Shown here piece by piece: positions 17,572 through 24,572 of a stretch of 64,000 nucleotides of DNA (within the stretch, counting starts at the first letter, position 1; the number at the start of each line of letters is the position of its first letter). The position numbers and the translations under genes were made by a program. The notes below the pieces were generated by a model. The model was not told where the DNA came from, did no database searches, and saw only the letters and a program-made list of their open reading frames with translations. This DNA is from J095 sp964517605 (lineage in GTDB: Bacteria; Chloroflexota; Anaerolineae; 4572-78; J111), in NCBI GenBank assembly GCA_964517605.1, contig CAZFCE010000008.1, positions 62,001-126,000 on the forward strand, read 5' to 3'.

Positions 17572-18333
17572 TTAATTTTTACACAACTTGCACAGGCTGG
17601 TTGCTTTAACCGAGGCATGACAGTGGGTTGTTTCGTTGTGAACCCAATCAAAGCCGGCGCAGGTGGCCAGCGCGCACAGCCGGGGGTACAGGCTTTGGTC
17701 AACCGGAAAGGTGGTTAAATCCACGGCCCGCCCCTCGTAGTGGAGCGAGTACCGGGTGGCCGGTTTTGACTCCGCCGGGTCGTGCGACAGCAGCGAGTCG
17801 TAGGCATCGGTTACGCGGAGTTGCACCGTGCCGCGCCACTCGGCCTGCACCAGTTGATTTAGCCGGGTAAGCGGTTGCACCATAGCCGGGTGAATTAACA
17901 AATCCTCGGTGTCAAACGGGGTTTGTTCTTCTTTTTTGTAAATTATCGAGGGATCGAGTTTGCCCACCAGCATATTGTAGGCGCACGAATCGCGCGTAAT
18001 GTGGCACTCCATAAACCCCACGGCTTCGCTTTCGCGGATGGTGTAATCGCCTGCCGCCGAAACGTGCTCTCCGGCGGGCAAATCGGCAACCTGGCACGCG
18101 CCCGCCGGCCCGTGAGTGTTCATCACCTGGAATTGCAACATATCGGGGCGCGGGCTGAGGGTGGGCCAAACCAGCGGCGTAGGCGAAGGCACGGGCGTTG
18201 GCAGCGCCACCACAATAGCGGGCGGCGACGACAGGTTTATCTGCACGCAGGCCAGCACCGGCAACGCCGCCGCCACCAACGCCAACCAACCGTAATTTCG
18301 CCGCCGCGGCATCGGCTTGTAGCTAATCGGCAT
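17572..18333 (-). CDS. Hedgehog-signalling-domain-like (Hh/M15-type) lipoprotein
   Basis: A 253-residue protein with an N-terminal hydrophobic segment ending LPVLAC (probable acylated Cys29), a short Pro/Thr stalk (44-63), and a C-terminal domain (about 110-245) matching the animal Hedgehog N-terminal signalling domain along its length. KLDPSIIYKKEEQTPFD, QLRVTDAYD, SLHYEGRAVDLTT, AGFDWVHNETTHCHASVKA correspond to Sonic Hedgehog FKDEENTGAD, LRVTEGWD, HYEGRAVDITT and AGFDWVYYESKAHIHCSVK. The zinc ligands are all present (His198, Asp205, His239), as is the Glu (234), and most calcium-site acids (Glu135, Glu136, Asp141, Asp176, Asp179). There is no Hint autoprocessing domain. The fold is shared with M15 DD-peptidases, so a peptidoglycan target is possible. 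The ATG overlaps the preceding stop by 11 bases. Confidence 0.85.
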   Translation of the reverse strand: MPISYKPMPRRRNYGWLALVAAALPVLACVQINLSSPPAIVVALPTPVPSPTPLVWPTLSPRPDMLQFQVMNTHGPAGACQVADLPAGEHVSAAGDYTIRESEAVGFMECHITRDSCAYNMLVGKLDPSIIYKKEEQTPFDTEDLLIHPAMVQPLTRLNQLVQAEWRGTVQLRVTDAYDSLLSHDPAESKPATRYSLHYEGRAVDLTTFPVDQSLYPRLCALATCAGFDWVHNETTHCHASVKATSLCKLCKN

Positions 18334-19591
18334 TGTAGCTATCGGCGCGCTCGGTGGTGCCAACCAGCCAGGTTTTACCCGGTTGCCACGGAAACCATTT
18401 TTGGCCTTCGTTGCTGGCGCTTAACACATACGCGCCCTGAGCCGGCTGCCCTTTGCCGGAGAGATCATAAATGTAGGCCACGCCGTTGGCCGGTTCGCCA
18501 GGGAAGGCGTTCACCATCAGTTGCCCGTCCTGCGTCCAGCGCGGGGCATTCAAATCGAGTTTGTTGGGATGCTCAAGGTAAGTAACCTGCCCATCGGCCA
18601 GCCGCAAAATAACCACGCCCTGGCACGGTTTGCAATATTTTACCTTGTAGCCAATCACAAACGCCAGATAATCGCCATCCGGTGACCAAACCACGTTGCC
18701 CATGGGGCCAACATCGGCGGAATCTTCAAACCAGATTTTGCTGAGCGCGCCGCCGGTGGTTACGGTGTAAAGTTTAATTTTCTCGGTTACGGCAATCTGA
18801 TCGCCTTTAGGCGAAACGCTCTCGCTGACCGGCGGAATCAGCAAATGACCGGCTAACCGTTTGTAGGCGGGCATCTCCAATACGGATTGGCGCTGCCCGC
18901 CTGCTGCCGCCGTGGGCGTGCCCTGCGGCACCGCCGGCGGGGGATCAACCGTTTGCGTGCCGGAAATTGGCGTTCCACTTGAGGCCACGGCTGCCGCCGC
19001 CATAGAACTGGGCGTGCCCCACACCATCAACGAGGGAATGGTAACAACCGGAATTTCATCAGATACATTGCTGGCTGTCACCAAATTGGCCGCAACCCAG
19101 GCAAACAGGCCATCGCCCGCCGAAATCAGCCACCAGGAAGAATCCTGATTGCGGCCCACAATCGGCGCACTGGTGCCAAACGGCAACGTGCCAATGGTGT
19201 TGTATTCTGTGCCGGGGCCGCCGCGCAGGTTAACGGGACTTTGGTTGGCCAGCAAAACCGGCGGCGGCGTGGGAGTAGCCGTGGGCGGCGTGTAAACCGC
19301 CGCCGGCAGCCCGGAGCGCATAAATTCCAGTTCACCCTGAAGCAGTTGCACCTGCCCAATCAGCGAAGCAATCACCGGCGAGGTGGGCGTAGGCGTAACT
19401 GTAGCCGTAGTTTGAGGCGGCACAAAAGCCACGCCATCCGCCACGCCCACGGTGAGCGCATTCGACAGGCCGCAAATTGAACAAACCAGCGCCAAAGCAG
19501 CCAGCAAACCGCACGCCGCAACCAAACCTACCTGCGTGCCGCAACCTCCCAGCAGCAGCTTGCCAAAGTTACTGTTCCCCAGCGAGTTCAT
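18323..19591 (-). CDS. Membrane-anchored SH3b and beta-propeller protein
   Basis: A 422-residue protein. A hydrophobic anchor spans about residues 20-50, followed by a Thr/Pro stalk (ATVTPTPTSP). An SH3b domain (about 110-170) reads SPVNLRGGPGTEYNTIGTLP, the form found in cell-wall-binding modules. After another low-complexity region, a WD40/TolB-like propeller portion (about 265-400) includes VSPKGDQIAVTE and WSPDGDYLAFV. The domains suggest an extracytoplasmic binding protein. ATG 19591 shares its A with the TGA of the upstream gene (TGATG), so it is translationally coupled; an in-frame ATG 12 bases earlier is less likely. It is the third gene of a four-gene surface operon. Confidence 0.75.
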   Translation of the reverse strand: MNSLGNSNFGKLLLGGCGTQVGLVAACGLLAALALVCSICGLSNALTVGVADGVAFVPPQTTATVTPTPTSPVIASLIGQVQLLQGELEFMRSGLPAAVYTPPTATPTPPPVLLANQSPVNLRGGPGTEYNTIGTLPFGTSAPIVGRNQDSSWWLISAGDGLFAWVAANLVTASNVSDEIPVVTIPSLMVWGTPSSMAAAAVASSGTPISGTQTVDPPPAVPQGTPTAAAGGQRQSVLEMPAYKRLAGHLLIPPVSESVSPKGDQIAVTEKIKLYTVTTGGALSKIWFEDSADVGPMGNVVWSPDGDYLAFVIGYKVKYCKPCQGVVILRLADGQVTYLEHPNKLDLNAPRWTQDGQLMVNAFPGEPANGVAYIYDLSGKGQPAQGAYVLSASNEGQKWFPWQPGKTWLVGTTERADSYNAD

Positions 19592-20751
19592 CAATCCCAC
19601 CAATCCTTTTGCGAGCGGGCATCCAAAAAAGTGCCGTTATCCCTGATGGCTACCATCAGGTTTTGGGTGGCGCGGCCCACCGGCGTATCCAGCGTTAAAC
19701 CGGGCAACATATTGCCTTTGCTCTCCTGAAAAGCCTTAATCAGATTGGGGTCGGTTTCAAGGCCCACCAAATGCACGGTGTAACCCTGCACCACGTTGCC
19801 CCGGCGGGCGTACACAAACGTCAGGCTGTCTTTATCGGCGTATAGCACGGTGGCGTAATATTTGCCCTGGTAAATATCACGGCTGGTGGGTGGAATGCGG
19901 ATGGGATCGCCGGGGTTGGTTTTGAGGCCCACCAAAATGGCCTTGCCATCATTAATCAAATCGCTTTTATCGTTTTTGGCCCAATCCCAACCGTGAATGG
20001 CGTAAGCCTGGGCAAAATCCGGCTTGAAAACTTTAGCGAATTTGGGCGCTTCGGGATCAATGCCGGAACCGGCAATCGTTACCAGCTTCAAATCAACTTT
20101 GATGGGTTGAGGGTCGCGCAGCTTCAGGTTTAAATCACCGTGGGTTTCGGCGGGGCGGCTCTCGCGTTCGCCATCAATTGGGATTAATGTGTAGGTGTTG
20201 TTAGAGGTGGTTTCGGCAGCAGCAGCGGCGGCGGCCAGCGGCGTAGCGGCGGCGGTTTTGGCCGCTGTCGCCGGAGTAGCCGGAGCGGCAGCCGCCGGTT
20301 GAGCCGGGTTGAGCGGCGCAACGCCCGCCGTTGTAACCGTGGGCGGCACAAAAGCGGCGGCATCGGCGGGCGGCTGGGCAACTTTGGTGGTAATGGCCGC
20401 AACCGTAGCCATTTGCGTTTGCAGTTGCACGCTGGGCGGAAGCGGCGTGGCCGTGGCCACCGGCGATTGCGGCGCGGCTGAATTAGCCACCGGTTGGGCC
20501 GCCAGCGCCGGGGTAGGAGTAACTACAATTACCTGGGGCGTGTCCGGCGATTTCTGGCTGATGGTAATTTGCAAGTTAGAAAGCCGCCAGCCCAAATAGG
20601 CATTCAACGTCAGCGACCCCAGCAGCAGGATTGTTAGCACCAGCGATAACATCACCATCAGGCTGAGCGACACCCCGCCCAAAAACCACAGCAAACACCC
20701 GGCGGCATTTCCCCCGGAACGAGTCACATTTGGCGCAAGATCATTTTCCAT
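19591..20751 (-). CDS. Membrane-anchored protein with conserved C-terminal domain of unknown function
   Basis: A 386-residue protein with one strong membrane segment (about 22-55), then a 120-residue Ala/Pro/Thr-rich stalk including a run of alanines. The C-terminal 200 residues form a globular domain with AIHGWDWAKNDKSDLIND, YQGKYYATVLYADKDSLTFV, YARRGNVVQGYTVHLVGL and a final VAIRDNGTFLDARSQKDWWD. I do not assign a family; the KYYATVLYADKDSLTFVYA block looks like a conserved carbohydrate- or peptidase-associated domain but no catalytic set is visible. It is the second gene of the operon that ends with the Hedgehog-like lipoprotein, and its stop overlaps the next start. Confidence 0.65.
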   Translation of the reverse strand: MENDLAPNVTRSGGNAAGCLLWFLGGVSLSLMVMLSLVLTILLLGSLTLNAYLGWRLSNLQITISQKSPDTPQVIVVTPTPALAAQPVANSAAPQSPVATATPLPPSVQLQTQMATVAAITTKVAQPPADAAAFVPPTVTTAGVAPLNPAQPAAAAPATPATAAKTAAATPLAAAAAAAETTSNNTYTLIPIDGERESRPAETHGDLNLKLRDPQPIKVDLKLVTIAGSGIDPEAPKFAKVFKPDFAQAYAIHGWDWAKNDKSDLINDGKAILVGLKTNPGDPIRIPPTSRDIYQGKYYATVLYADKDSLTFVYARRGNVVQGYTVHLVGLETDPNLIKAFQESKGNMLPGLTLDTPVGRATQNLMVAIRDNGTFLDARSQKDWWD

Positions 20752-20786
20752 AATTTAATCCTCTCCTCTCCCGTTGACGGGGTGTG

Positions 20787-21890
20787 TTAACACGACCACC
20801 ATTTGCCGTTGCCATCCAGGCAAAGCTGCACCGTTTGCCCTGCAAGGTTCAGGGTAATTTTGCTTACAAAGTCTCCCCGGTCAACCACCGTAAAAAAAGT
20901 AACGCTACTGGTGGCTCCCGGCGGCGGGCCGGAACCCTGGTATTTGTAATAACACGCCTTCACCGCTTTACCCTGGGCGGTGGTAAAGCTGATGGGCCAA
21001 TCGTCCGGCACTTTTTGCGCGGAATTATTGGTTAGTAGCAACTCCACGTTAAACCCGCGATAGTAGGGCTGGGTATCATCAAAATTTTTGGTTTGCCAGG
21101 CCAGGCAGGGGTCGCCGCGATCTCCGCCCCACGGCTCTTCGTACCGGTGCTGATTACCCACCGCCAGAATGTACGCGCCATTATTTTTGGGGGCGGTTGT
21201 GGCGGTAGCCGCCGCCGGCACAGGCTGATTGCCATATTCCAGGCCGGTAATCAACCACCGGTCAGCCGTTTTGGATAACGTGTATACGCCATGATCCGGA
21301 CGCAGCACGCCATTTAGAATAGCGCCATCGTGCGTGACCATCGCCTGATTGCCATCAATATGAATAGAAACATTCACCAGCGAAATTGACGAAACCCCGG
21401 TTGAGAAAAACGCCTCGTACCGGCGCTGAATGTTGGGCCAACCGCGCCAAATCGTGTCATCGTCCAGGTTTTCCGGCGTGCCGGCCCGGTCAATTACGGC
21501 GGCATCCGGCGCAAAGATGGATTGCAACAGCGCCAAATTGTGAGCCACTGTGGCCTGTGTTTCATTATTAATGAGGGTTTGAACTTGCTCCAGATCGGAG
21601 GGAGAAAACGAGACGGTCGCCACCGGAATCGGTGTGGCGGCAATGGGAGCCGGCGTGGCGGCGCTCAAATCGGTTGGCTGGGCTTGCACCGTGGCCGCTA
21701 CCGCCGCCTCGATGGTGGCCTGCACATTAACATTGGCCTGCTGCGTTGCCTTTACCGAGGCATCTACGGTGGCCCCCAAGTCAACGGTGGGACTAACGGC
21801 GGCGCATCCCGCCAGCCACAAGCCAACCCACAAACCACCCAAACATTTATACCCAATTGACCCGCTGAAAAAGTTCACTGTTTTCACCAT
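20787..21890 (-). CDS. Lipoprotein with NTF2/SnoaL-like domain
   Basis: A 367-residue exported lipoprotein, first gene of the surface operon. The signal peptide ends LWLAGC (lipobox, Cys about residue 29). An Ala/Thr-rich segment with repeated ATVDASVK/ATIEAAV units follows. Residues about 105-220 resemble an NTF2-like (SnoaL/DUF4440) alpha+beta barrel: DLEQVQTLINNETQATVAHN, DTIWRGWPNIQRRY and DRWLITGLEYG. The C-terminal 120 residues, with HRYEEPWGGDRGD and VQLCLDGNGKWWSC, are not assigned. No good ribosome binding site precedes the ATG, and it abuts a GATAAT sequence, so the exact start is uncertain. Only 35 bases separate it from the next gene. Confidence 0.65.
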   Translation of the reverse strand: MVKTVNFFSGSIGYKCLGGLWVGLWLAGCAAVSPTVDLGATVDASVKATQQANVNVQATIEAAVAATVQAQPTDLSAATPAPIAATPIPVATVSFSPSDLEQVQTLINNETQATVAHNLALLQSIFAPDAAVIDRAGTPENLDDDTIWRGWPNIQRRYEAFFSTGVSSISLVNVSIHIDGNQAMVTHDGAILNGVLRPDHGVYTLSKTADRWLITGLEYGNQPVPAAATATTAPKNNGAYILAVGNQHRYEEPWGGDRGDPCLAWQTKNFDDTQPYYRGFNVELLLTNNSAQKVPDDWPISFTTAQGKAVKACYYKYQGSGPPPGATSSVTFFTVVDRGDFVSKITLNLAGQTVQLCLDGNGKWWSC

Positions 21891-22130
21891 TATCCAAAAG
21901 GGTTAAACCTGACAAAATCTGCGTAACTTTGTGTTCAGTTGTGGTTTTAATAAACTTAAAATGTAACGTATGTAGTTTACTAGGTAGAAGCCAAAAACGC
22001 CAAAAAATATTTTTTGTTAACAGCGGGTAGTATATCAACTTGTCAAAGTTATCAACGCCGGTAAAAATAAGGCTATTGGCGGGAACATCCCCCAAAACCT
22101 GATTGCCAAACGAATGAAAGGGAAAGTGCT

Positions 22131-22373
22131 ATGGAATACAATAAAGATCGGGTTGATGAAATAGTTTTGGCGCTGTTATATCTCACAAGTTCCCGCGATA
22201 AATACGGCACCAAAGCCTGGAAGGGCCTGGATTTGGAAACAATGACCAGGCTACACCAAAAGGGGTACATCAGCGATCCCCAGGGAAAAACGTTGTCGGT
22301 TATTTTAACCGAAGCCGGGGCAAAGCTCTCAAAGGAATTGTTTTTTAAATATTTTGAAGCCAAAGAATCCTGA
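22131..22373 (+). CDS. DUF6429 family small protein
   Basis: An 80-residue protein with no membrane segment or signal peptide. The sequence MEYNKDRVDEIVLALLYLTS, then AWKGLDLETMTRLHQKGYIS, and VILTEAGAKLSKELFFKYF matches the DUF6429 family as I remember it. Function is unknown; the layout suggests a small helical, possibly winged-helix-like protein. An AAAGGGAAAG ribosome binding site precedes the ATG. The 240-base gap upstream contains only weak promoter-like sequence (TTGTCA, then a poor -10). Confidence 0.8.
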   Translation: MEYNKDRVDEIVLALLYLTSSRDKYGTKAWKGLDLETMTRLHQKGYISDPQGKTLSVILTEAGAKLSKELFFKYFEAKES

Positions 22374-22384
22374 ACCTGAGTCGT

Positions 22385-22425
22385 GGCAAAACGGGATTTT
22401 ACCCCAAATTGGGGCTGGTTTTGCC
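22385..22425. other. Nested hairpin between DUF6429 and LysE genes
   Basis: GGCAAAAC (22385-22392) pairs with GTTTTGCC (22418-22425) and encloses a second palindrome, CCCCAAATTGGGG (22402-22414). No T-run follows, so its role as a terminator is doubtful. Confidence 0.45.
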
Positions 22426-22508
22426 GGCTAAATCGGTGTAAAATACGGCTGTTGCCCAACTGGCGGCAACAAAATGATTAAACACCTAAAAAATTGGAGG
22501 TTACGTTG

Positions 22509-23141
22509 ATGATTAGTCCAGGAACTTTATTGCTGTACACAATGGGCGCACTCGTTCTCATTATCTCTCCCGGCCCGGATTTTATTTATGTAACCACCCG
22601 TGGAATTGCCCAGGGTCGGATTGCCGGTGTTCTTTCGGCCACCGGCATCAGCATTGGCCTGATGGTGCATACCACTCTGGCGGCTCTGGGGCTATCGGCG
22701 TTGCTGCAAACCTCCGGCGTGGCCTTTCAAACGGTTAAATTGATGGGCGCCGCCTATTTAATCTACCTGGGTATAAAAGTGTTTCTGGATAAAGAAGCCC
22801 TCATCCAGCACGGGCAAAATACGGTTAAGTTGAACCGGCTGGCTGTTGTTCGCCAGGGGATAGCCACCAACGTTTTTAACCCCAAGGCCATTATCACCTT
22901 TATGGCCTTTATCCCCCAGTTTATCAACCCCACAGATAGCCATGCCACCCTTCAGATTATAATTTTGGGCGGCATCATCGCTTTTTTGGCGATTGTGTGG
23001 TTTGGCATAGTGGGTTATTTTGCCGGCACGCTGGGCCGCTGGTTATCCCGGCAGGTGTATTTTCAACGGATTATCCGGTGGGGCACCAGTTGTATTTTGC
23101 TGGGGCTGGGCTTGAGGCTGGCCTTTTCAAAGAATCGGTAA
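22509..23141 (+). CDS. LysE/RhtB family amino-acid exporter
   Basis: A 210-residue inner-membrane protein with about six hydrophobic segments and the family's N-terminal signature: LIISPGPDFIYVTTRGIAQGR, followed by GAAYLIYLGIKVF and a NVFNPKAIITFMAFIPQFI segment. The family exports amino acids such as lysine, homoserine or threonine; the substrate here is unknown. ATG 22509 is chosen because GGAGG lies 8 bases upstream; the frame is open from an earlier TTG that overlaps that binding site. A hairpin follows the gene. Confidence 0.9.
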   Translation: MISPGTLLLYTMGALVLIISPGPDFIYVTTRGIAQGRIAGVLSATGISIGLMVHTTLAALGLSALLQTSGVAFQTVKLMGAAYLIYLGIKVFLDKEALIQHGQNTVKLNRLAVVRQGIATNVFNPKAIITFMAFIPQFINPTDSHATLQIIILGGIIAFLAIVWFGIVGYFAGTLGRWLSRQVYFQRIIRWGTSCILLGLGLRLAFSKNR

Positions 23142-23174
23142 ACGCACAACAAAATAAAAGACCACGCAGTTAAA

Positions 23175-23211
23175 AAATCCCCGGCATCAACCCAAAAAGT
23201 GCCGGGGATTT
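23175..23211. terminator. Hairpin after the LysE-type exporter gene
   Basis: AAATCCCCGGC (23175-23185) pairs perfectly with GCCGGGGATTT (23201-23211). The longer T-run is on the minus strand; on the plus strand only TTT follows, so termination of the exporter transcript is likely but not certain. Confidence 0.6.
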
Positions 23212-23264
23212 GACGTTTCACTTCCAGACGCCCGGTAACTGGGACAAAAGTATAAAAAAATGGA

Positions 23265-23293
23265 TTGTACTTTGCTCTGGGCGATGGTATAAT
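23265..23293 (+). promoter_or_regulatory. Promoter of the single-domain response regulator
   Basis: TTGTAC (23265-23270), a 17-base spacer and a consensus TATAAT (23288-23293) predict a start near 23300 and a leader of about 50 bases. Confidence 0.75.
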
Positions 23294-23351
23294 TTTTTTG
23301 TTAATTTTTTGCAAAAAATCCCAAAGATGATTGGCAATCCGTAAAAACCTT

Positions 23352-23756
23352 ATGATAACTCCCAAAGTGCTGGTAATTGATGACGATTTTATGACCTGTA
23401 ACCTGGTTGAAACCTTTCTAAAGATGGAAGGTTTCAAAGCGGCCTCAATTCACCGGATTGAAAACGATAATATTATTTCGGTGGTGCAAAAAGAAAACCC
23501 CAACATCATCCTGCTTGACTATCACCTGGGGTCCAAAGAAACCACCCAGTATGTAGCCGCTCTCCGGGCCAGCGAACAATGGACCAGCCTGCCCATCATC
23601 ATGACTTCGGCCATTGATTACAGCCGGATTTGTTTGGCCGCTGGTGCGACCGATTTTATTGTGAAGCCGTTTAACTGGGATGAAATCACCGACCGGATTA
23701 AAAATTTATTGAGCAATTCCATCTCTGGCGGCAGCGTCCCCGCCTATTCTGTTTGA
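23352..23756 (+). CDS. Single-domain response regulator (CheY-like)
   Basis: A 134-residue receiver domain with no output domain. The acidic pocket is in VLVIDDDFMT, the phospho-acceptor Asp in NIILLDYHLGSK, the switch Ser/Thr in IIMTSA and the conserved Lys in FIVKPFNWDE. Stand-alone receivers pass phosphate or bind partner proteins; no kinase is adjacent. Translation is taken from ATG 23352; a TTG 21 bases upstream is also in frame, and neither has a clear ribosome binding site. A strong promoter precedes it and a terminator follows, so it is probably monocistronic. Confidence 0.85.
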   Translation: MITPKVLVIDDDFMTCNLVETFLKMEGFKAASIHRIENDNIISVVQKENPNIILLDYHLGSKETTQYVAALRASEQWTSLPIIMTSAIDYSRICLAAGATDFIVKPFNWDEITDRIKNLLSNSISGGSVPAYSV

Positions 23757-23830
23757 GCCGCGCTCAGTTGCCCTCACAAACACAAACGCCGGAAAGACCA
23801 CAACCCTTCCGGCAATCAGAGCAAACCACC

Positions 23831-23855
23831 ACCGCATTCAATTGCGGTATTTTTT
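23831..23855 (+). terminator. Terminator after the response regulator
   Basis: ACCGCA (23831-23836) pairs with TGCGGT (23843-23848), followed by ATTTTTT. A second hairpin, GCCGGAA/TTCCGGC at 23788-23813, lies just upstream. Confidence 0.6.
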
Positions 23856-23857
23856 GT

Positions 23858-24556
23858 TCAACCGCCGTTGGAATCGCCTTTGCGCTGCGATTTTTGGGCT
23901 TCGGCGCTAAAGGCCGCTTCCATATTGGGGTAAATCAGCCAGACGGTGCCAAATCCAAACAGCGCCCCGGTGAGCGTGCGCCGAAAAAAATCGCTGTTGT
24001 AGCTGCCCGCCAGTTGCAAATACAGCAAAGCCGCCACCCCGCCGGTTAGCGCCACGCCCCAATACCAGCTTAATTGCTGCCGCCGCCGCAAAAACAGGGC
24101 CAGCCCGCCCAGAGCGACCAATCCCATTACCACCACCAGCAGCCGGGGGATGTAAGCCGTCAACTCGCTGAGCAACTGCGTGCCGCCATCGAGCGCCATC
24201 GGCAAAATGAGCAGCAAATACCAGCCCGGCGCAACCGGTTTGAGCCAGCGCCGCGCCAGCCCAAACGCCAGCCCGCCCAGCAACATGGCCGTGTAAATGG
24301 CCACATCGCGGTAGCACAACGCCACCTGCTCGCCGGCTACGTAATAGGCCCGCGAAGGAAGCTGGTGACAAGCAAAACCATACAGTTTGTAAATTATATT
24401 GGCGCTATCGGTAAAACCGTTTGCCAACAGCAGCGGAGCTAAAAATGGCAACCCTACATACACCAAAACCGCCAAATTGATAACCGCCAGCCAGCGCCGG
24501 ATTAGCCGGTTAACCACCCACTCGACTCCCGCGCCCAACTGCGAGACCAATTGCAT
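23858..24556 (-). CDS. DUF2085 family membrane protein
   Basis: A 232-residue protein with five or six hydrophobic segments. The family signature is visible: YKLYGFACHQLPSRAYYV, then QVALCYRDVAIYTAMLLGG, giving the conserved C-H and C-x-R-D residues of DUF2085. Function is unknown. ATG 24556 lies 17 bases after the stop of the GH35-like gene; a longer in-frame extension would overlap that gene and lacks family similarity. It is the last gene of a HAD / GH35-like / DUF2085 operon. Confidence 0.75.
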   Translation of the reverse strand: MQLVSQLGAGVEWVVNRLIRRWLAVINLAVLVYVGLPFLAPLLLANGFTDSANIIYKLYGFACHQLPSRAYYVAGEQVALCYRDVAIYTAMLLGGLAFGLARRWLKPVAPGWYLLLILPMALDGGTQLLSELTAYIPRLLVVVMGLVALGGLALFLRRRQQLSWYWGVALTGGVAALLYLQLAGSYNSDFFRRTLTGALFGFGTVWLIYPNMEAAFSAEAQKSQRKGDSNGG

Positions 24557-24572
24557 CAGAATTTTAACCCCG

